This document shows, one piece after another, positions 52,013-56,223 of a stretch of 56,223 nucleotides of DNA. Made by a program: the position numbers and the translations under genes. The DNA comes from Pseudomonadota bacterium (GTDB lineage Bacteria; Myxococcota_A; UBA9160; SZUA-336), in assembly GCA_003247575.1 (NCBI GenBank), contig QJZC01000030.1, positions 1 through 56,223 of the forward strand, given 5' to 3'. Numbering within the stretch: position 1 is the stretch's first letter; the number at the start of each line of letters is the position of its first letter. The notes under the pieces were generated by a model. The model worked only from the letters and a program-made list of their open reading frames with translations. It searched no databases and was not told the DNA's origin.

Positions 52013-52790
52013 CTAGTCTGCGCCGCTTTCCACCGCGGACGCCAGATCGGAACGGTAGTAGCGAAAGATGTCCTTCTGATAGTGGACGTCGTTGTCCTGA
52101 CAGAGCATCACGAGCTTGTGCGTCAGGTAACGCGTCGAGCGGGCCGGTCTGGTCCGCCATCGGAATCGTGACACCGAACTCCGAGCTGTTCTGTCCGGGT
52201 GCGGTCGTGCCGTTGTCGATCGATACGAGCGAGGCCACATGATCGAGAACCCCGGCGGATGCTCCCTACCCCACCTCCTCACTGATGATGAACGCGAAGT
52301 GGATGTCTACGGGAGAGTGCGCCTGCTCGCGACTTTTCGCTTCGAGGGAGGCGAGCGCAATCGGGGCGCCGGCCTTGTTGTCGAGGCGGCGAGAGACGAT
52401 GAAGCCGTAGTCGAGGAACTCCGGGCTCGCATCGATCGCCACGAGGTCTCCAATCTCGACACCGAGCTTCTTCAAGGTCTCTAGATCATGCGTATTGGCA
52501 CCGATTCGCAGCTCGACATGGCTCCAGCCCACGGGCGCTTCGTCGATCTCCTCGTTGAACGTGTGCCCCGAGGCCTGTAGAGGCAGGATCGTCCCGCGAT
52601 AGGCACCGGCCTCCGTGAAGACCGTGCATCAAGCTCCCTCGGCGAAGCGCGCCGACCAGTGACCGATTGGGACCAGATCGACTCGGCTGTTGGACTTGAG
52701 CGACTTGACCTGCGCTCCGAGGGTATCCAGGTGTGTCACGATCGCGCGTGCACCATCGCTGTTCTCGCTGCGATAGATCGCCGGAGGCCC
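52013..52790 (-). pseudogene. M42-family peptidase of the NAGGN system, degraded
   Basis: Three pieces align in order with the osmoprotectant NAGGN-system M42 peptidase: RAIVTHLDTLGAQVKSL with LVPIGHWSARFAEG; then TILPLQASGHTFNEEID through IVSRRLDNKAGAPIALASLE to HFAFIISEEVG; then DNGTTAPGQNSSEFGVTIPM and KLVMLCQDNDVHYQKDIFRY. The reading frame is broken by an in-frame TGA at 52629-52631, a TAG at 52266-52268 and a frameshift around 52130. Both ends are truncated. The rest of the NAGGN pathway is not here. Recent decay is suggested by the intact motifs. Confidence 0.8.
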
Positions 52791-52830
52791 AACTCAACCC
52801 CCTGTCGAAGGCCTAGATAGGAGGGCAAAT

Positions 52831-52885
52831 GGCCCAATCCGAGAAATCTACGCGGAGTCCCCTTCCGTCTCCTCCCCACGCTCGA
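52831..52885 (+). repeat. dispersed intergenic repeat, copy 3
   Basis: GCCCAATCCGAGAAATC then CTACGCGGAGTCCCCTTC and CTCCCC match copy 2 closely, but the AGAGCTGACCAG end is lost. It lies just upstream of the degraded M42 gene. Confidence 0.6.
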
Positions 52886-52895
52886 CCCCGGACCA

Positions 52896-52965
52896 GAGGG
52901 GCGCCATCGGCGCCCCTCCAGCGCCCCGCGCCGGATCTCTACCCCAGGAGGACCTGGGGATAGAG
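52896..52965. repeat. two strong hairpins in tandem
   Basis: First hairpin: GAGGGGCGCC, ATC, GGCGCCCCTC (52896-52918), a perfect 10-bp stem with a 3-base loop. Second: CTCTACCCCAGG, AGGA, CCTGGGGATAGAG (52937-52965), a 12-bp stem with one bulged base. They lie in the gap 52798-53323 that otherwise shows no gene. They could form an RNA structure, terminator or fossil mobile-element end. Confidence 0.55.
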
Positions 52966-53323
52966 GGGGGAAGAACCGGACGAAGAGCCGCCTGCGGCGG
53001 CGCCTCAGGGGGGACTCAACCCGGCTTCGTCTGCACTTCCTCATGATCACCAACAGCCGTTGGTACTCGCATTGGATGCCCTCTGCGGGACGAGCAGGCT
53101 GATCTAGTCCGGTCCATCGACAAGAAGCGGTCCGTGCGCTCCTCGACGGGCCGAGCGTCGATGGATGCTGAGGCACAACAAGGGCCGGTACACTACGCGG
53201 GCTGTTCATCCAACCCGGGCCTGTGGCAGCCGAATGAGGCCGACCCGATGCGCGCAACACCAGCGGATCGGCCAGCAGGCCCCCTTGCGTGAGAGTACTC
53301 GGTCGAGATCGGAGTCTGCGTTC

Positions 53324-54739
53324 ATGAAGAGCTTCGCCACGAGGGAACGGCTGGGGTCTCCCGGAAGACGGCCCGAGTTCATTCACCATCCCCTGAGCAT
53401 AAGACACCGCGAACAACGAGCCCGGGTGGGCGCAATTCTCCGCCCGATCGGTCGCCACCCATCCGACACCGGCGATCAGAGTAGTTTCGAGAACCCGTTG
53501 GACGAGGTATTCAGAGGCACGCCGAAGCCGATCGAGCTCACATCCCTCGGAGCCGTGCGCATCCAGAGATACGACCATACGGTTGCAGGAGGCGAGAACC
53601 TCTCGGTTCTGGCTACGAGGTATGGAGTTTCTGCCGCCGATCTCAGCCGAGCCAACCCGAGCATCCCCGCCAATGGAACCATCCACCCAGGACAGGTGAT
53701 CCATATCCCCATTCGGGAGCATACGGTGACAGCGGGAGACAACCTGGAGCAGCTCGCGCGCACCTACGGCACGTCGGTCGCCGATATTCGGCGGGCAAAT
53801 CAGCTTCCCTCGACGACCATCCGTCTGGGCCGGGTGTTGGCCATTCCCGGCTTGAACGTACGGGCTCCTAATGCAGGCGCAGCAAGTTCGCCATCGAGAG
53901 TCGAGTCACCGCCCGCCACGACTCCGACCTCACAGCCCGCGGAGCCCGCAGCCGGAAATCCTGCGGAGATTCTCTCGTCCACGCAGATCGAACGCTTCCG
54001 CTATTCGCGTCGCTTGCTTCGCACTCTGGAGACATGGACTTCCACCACCATCCGAACTTATCAAGACCGGCTCAGAGACACTGGGCTGGCCGACGAGCTT
54101 CGCAGCTCTTTGGAATCCCGAATTCGTGCGATCGTGCAGTTTCGCCTCAGTCTTCGAACGCATCTGTCTGGCCACCTGAGCCAGGGTGATGATCTCTTGA
54201 CCTTGGCCAATATCATCTACAACGAAGCCGGAAACTTCGGCCCAGCGGCCCACCGTGCCATCGCCTATGCCTGGCTGAACCGGACGGGTGGAACAGTGAG
54301 TGCCAATCGAGGCGCCGAGCTCTCGGGATATCTGAGACTCAGCCGAAGATGGCAGGGGTACACGACGATGGCTCAACAGCTCACGTTCGTCACGAGCTTC
54401 CCGCGATCTTTGAGTGCCGCGACAACCGCCATGAACGATAGCAACCGAACCCGAAGTGATCCCACGACGGGCGCGACGCACTGGGTGAGTCCTCAGTCTT
54501 TGCCCACCTATGATCCAAGCAATGCCCGTCACGTGCGTGACCGCTATCCCCGAACCTATGGCTCGCATGTCAACAGAGGATTTCCCAAGTGGGCGGTCGC
54601 AAATTCTGACACTGCGCGGCTCGCCGAGTTGAGAGCGGCTCGCCCTCCCCAGATCGGCTCCAACTACCGAGAAATCGTCATTCCGGGAATTCCGGGCGAG
54701 CAGTTCTTGTTCTACCGCGGAGTAGTCATGCGCCGGTGA
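53324..54739 (+). CDS. LysM-SleB cell-wall hydrolase
   Basis: 471 residues from ATG 53324; a longer frame from 53165 has no better start. Two LysM domains come first (HTVAGGENLSVLATRYGVSA and HTVTAGDNLEQLARTYGTSV), then a proline/threonine linker, a helical segment, and a C-terminal SleB/hydrolase_2 domain (LANIIYNEAGNFGPAAHRAI with AWLNRTGG). By homology it cuts peptidoglycan and binds glycan through LysM. No signal peptide is evident from this start. Confidence 0.85.
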   Translation: MKSFATRERLGSPGRRPEFIHHPLSIRHREQRARVGAILRPIGRHPSDTGDQSSFENPLDEVFRGTPKPIELTSLGAVRIQRYDHTVAGGENLSVLATRYGVSAADLSRANPSIPANGTIHPGQVIHIPIREHTVTAGDNLEQLARTYGTSVADIRRANQLPSTTIRLGRVLAIPGLNVRAPNAGAASSPSRVESPPATTPTSQPAEPAAGNPAEILSSTQIERFRYSRRLLRTLETWTSTTIRTYQDRLRDTGLADELRSSLESRIRAIVQFRLSLRTHLSGHLSQGDDLLTLANIIYNEAGNFGPAAHRAIAYAWLNRTGGTVSANRGAELSGYLRLSRRWQGYTTMAQQLTFVTSFPRSLSAATTAMNDSNRTRSDPTTGATHWVSPQSLPTYDPSNARHVRDRYPRTYGSHVNRGFPKWAVANSDTARLAELRAARPPQIGSNYREIVIPGIPGEQFLFYRGVVMRR

Positions 54740-55491
54740 CGGAGCGCCCGCCTCGGCGTTCTCTCATGCGCGGTCTCAGCCTCTCGCAAGGAGGGAATGG
54801 ACATCTTCTCACGCCGGCCGTGCGTGCGCTCGTCAACGCGCAGCGCGTCGGACGCGGATCACCGGTTCTCCGAAAGACCGGACCTCATTCAAGGAGATGC
54901 GCGGAGCTCCCAGGTTGCTGGCCCATCCTCTTCGTCCGCACCGTAGTCGTACACCCCGCCGGATAGCCGCCCTCCTCGCCCATCGTTGCTGGAGAGAAGC
55001 TCGTCGCCCTCGGGAACTACAGATCCTTGAGCATCCGGAATGACGTAGATCTCGAGGCGGCATTTCCCATGGCTCGGACATTTGCCTGCCTACGCTTCGC
55101 AGACTCCGCTACCGGATTCTGCGTAAGGCCGGCTACCGCCTCGGGCGGGCTCACCCTTGACCGGGCGGGTTTCGCACCCGCTGGATGGATACCCGAAGCT
55201 TCCTGAAGTCATCGCATTGAATCGCCCCCCCAGCCCCTTTCGACCAGCAGGGCCTGGTCGCACTGTCATTCCAATCCGCGCGACACGCAGAACGGGACTT
55301 TTTGACACGAAATGGCTCGACGAGACCGTCGCGTCCATCATGATGACAGCGTATATGACATTACTGTTACACTGACGAGATCGAATTATCTCAAATGCGT
55401 GTCAAATCGGTGACATTCAGACCACTCGCGAGTTGGAATCCAAGGTCGACACGCGATTGGCAAGATCCGGCGCGCATGAGGCCGGACACGG
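54740..55491. other. 750-base gap, upstream region of the stress-protein operon
   Basis: No convincing gene. A small hairpin, GCGGGT-TTCGC-ACCCGC, lies at 55165-55181. The last 200 bases are AT-richer, with TTGACA at 55302 and TATAT/ATTACTGTTACAC-like stretches near 55351, so the promoter of the universal stress gene is probably here. No standard -35/-10 spacing can be fixed. Confidence 0.4.
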
Positions 55492-55977
55492 ATGGTAGGG
55501 CCCCAGAGCAAGCAACCCATACTCGTGGCGGTGGACTTCTCGAGCCACTCGGCTGCCGCCCTGGCCTGGGCAGCGCGCTTGGCCCGCGACCGAAGCGTAC
55601 CGCTGCTGGTGCTCCACGTCGTTCACGATCCCGCCTCGGCCCCCGGTTACTACATCCAGCAGTCCGAACCGGAGCTGCGCCGGCTGGAGGAGCGTGCCGC
55701 AGATCTGCTGAATGAGTTCATGGCGGAACAGCACAAAGTGTGTCCCGAGCTTGCGCAGCTGAGCGAGCTGCAGACCATGCTCGCCGTGGGCCTCCCCGCG
55801 ACGCGGATCCTAGAGGTTGCTCAGAAGGTCCGGGCGAGTCAGATCGTGGTCGGCAGTCAGGGGCGCACCGGGCTCTCACAGCTGATGCTGGGATCCAAGG
55901 CGCAGCGCGTGGCTCAGCTGGCGCCAATCCCGGTGACCATCGTGAAGGCACCCGAGCACGGGCAGCCGGAAGCCTGA
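55492..55977 (+). CDS. universal stress protein, UspA-like
   Basis: 161 residues. Begins with the family pattern ILVAVDFSSHSAAALAWAAR and ends with the ATP-binding signature VVGSQGRTGLSQLMLGSKAQRVAQLAPIPV (G-2x-G-9x-G). It binds ATP and is induced by stress or growth arrest in related bacteria. Its stop shares TGATG with the Na/Pi transporter start, so the two are coupled. Confidence 0.93.
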   Translation: MVGPQSKQPILVAVDFSSHSAAALAWAARLARDRSVPLLVLHVVHDPASAPGYYIQQSEPELRRLEERAADLLNEFMAEQHKVCPELAQLSELQTMLAVGLPATRILEVAQKVRASQIVVGSQGRTGLSQLMLGSKAQRVAQLAPIPVTIVKAPEHGQPEA

Positions 55978-56223
55978 TGGAGGCCACGCAACTCGATCTC
56001 CTGTCCCTGATCACGGGCCTGCTCGGCGGCCTCGCGCTGTTCCTATTCGGCATGGAACAGCTCGCCGAGGCACTCAAGGCAGTCGCTGGGGCAGGCATGA
56101 AGTCGATCCTGTCCCAGCTCACCACGAACCGGCTGACCGGAGTGCTCACCGGAGCACTGACCACGGCCATCATCCAATCGAGCTCGGTCACCACGGTGCT
56201 CGTGGTCGGATTCATCAGCGCCG
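55977..56223 (+). CDS. Na/Pi cotransporter family protein, partial (runs off right edge)
   Basis: ATG 55977. Residues about 10-80 show LITGLLGGLALFLFGMEQLA and TTAIIQSSSVTTVLVVGFIS; the QSSS motif is characteristic of the NptA/PF02690 family, which moves phosphate with sodium. The rest lies beyond the window. Co-transcribed with the stress protein. Confidence 0.88.
   Translation, partial: MEATQLDLLSLITGLLGGLALFLFGMEQLAEALKAVAGAGMKSILSQLTTNRLTGVLTGALTTAIIQSSSVTTVLVVGFISA

Noticed and set aside
1..56223. tRNA or rRNA genes
   Set aside because: No stretch with a tRNA cloverleaf or rRNA conserved segment was recognised on either strand by eye. A tRNAscan/Infernal run would be decisive.

Overview
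The window is a GC-rich (roughly 60-65%) bacterial chromosome segment with tightly packed lipid genes, several secreted or lipoprotein genes and a few decaying genes. Gene content (a diversity-generating retroelement, a type II fatty-acid-like cluster with an unusual radical SAM enzyme, DUF748, B-lectin, a degraded NAGGN-system M42 peptidase, a urea transporter-M23 fusion) fits a deltaproteobacterial or Myxococcota-like environmental lineage. That assignment is an inference from gene families; no rRNA or marker gene is present.

Left edge (1-4557): a diversity-generating retroelement (DGR). A DGR-type reverse transcriptase runs off the left edge. A template repeat (TR, 1072-1196) and a variable repeat (VR, 1319-1443) differ at 18 positions, and all 18 are adenines of the TR coding strand. 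The VR is the 3' end of a 1085-residue gene with a DUF4062/TIR-like N-terminus, a NACHT-type NTPase and a C-terminal FGE-sulfatase/C-lectin fold. This is a STAND-like, probably defensive, protein whose sensor is hypermutated. An Avd-like gene lies on the opposite strand, head-on to the RT, and both lack their usual N-termini, so the element may be rearranged.

4.8-7.9 kb (minus strand): a secreted protein, a transglutaminase-like protease and an LPG-synthase/flippase-like membrane protein. 7.9-19.7 kb (plus strand): a cluster of 13 near-contiguous genes, the main biosynthetic feature. It holds three ketosynthase-like proteins, an SDR reductase, two acyl carrier proteins, a hotdog dehydratase, an MDR reductase, a radical SAM protein resembling tetraether-lipid synthases (Tes/MJ0619), a flavoprotein, a 2OG-Fe(II) oxygenase, a hydrolase and a sterol-desaturase-like hydroxylase. 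I infer that it builds an unusual, possibly C-C-crosslinked or hydroxylated, lipid.

19.8-34 kb: accessory region with lipoproteins, a truncated L,D-transpeptidase, a PDZ protein, an AraC-GyrI regulator, a GT-C-like membrane protein, a secreted B-lectin, a Phd/PIN toxin-antitoxin pair and a CMD-like protein, with long non-coding gaps. 34.4-37.8 kb: a large DUF748/AsmA-like protein. 38.4-45.8 kb: a second lipid group (desaturase, PlsC, a hotdog-like unknown, cyclopropane synthase, alpha/beta hydrolase, carotenoid oxygenase).

45.8-51.4 kb (minus strand): a coupled operon of PqqD-like protein, ATP-grasp ligase, PLP decarboxylase, urea transporter-M23 peptidase fusion and a TPR protein, suggesting peptide or amino-acid-conjugate chemistry. 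51.7-56.2 kb: a small membrane protein, the M42 peptidase pseudogene, a structured intergenic zone, a LysM-SleB protein, a universal stress protein and the start of a Na/Pi cotransporter. A dispersed intergenic repeat occurs at 30.9, 38.2 and 52.8 kb.
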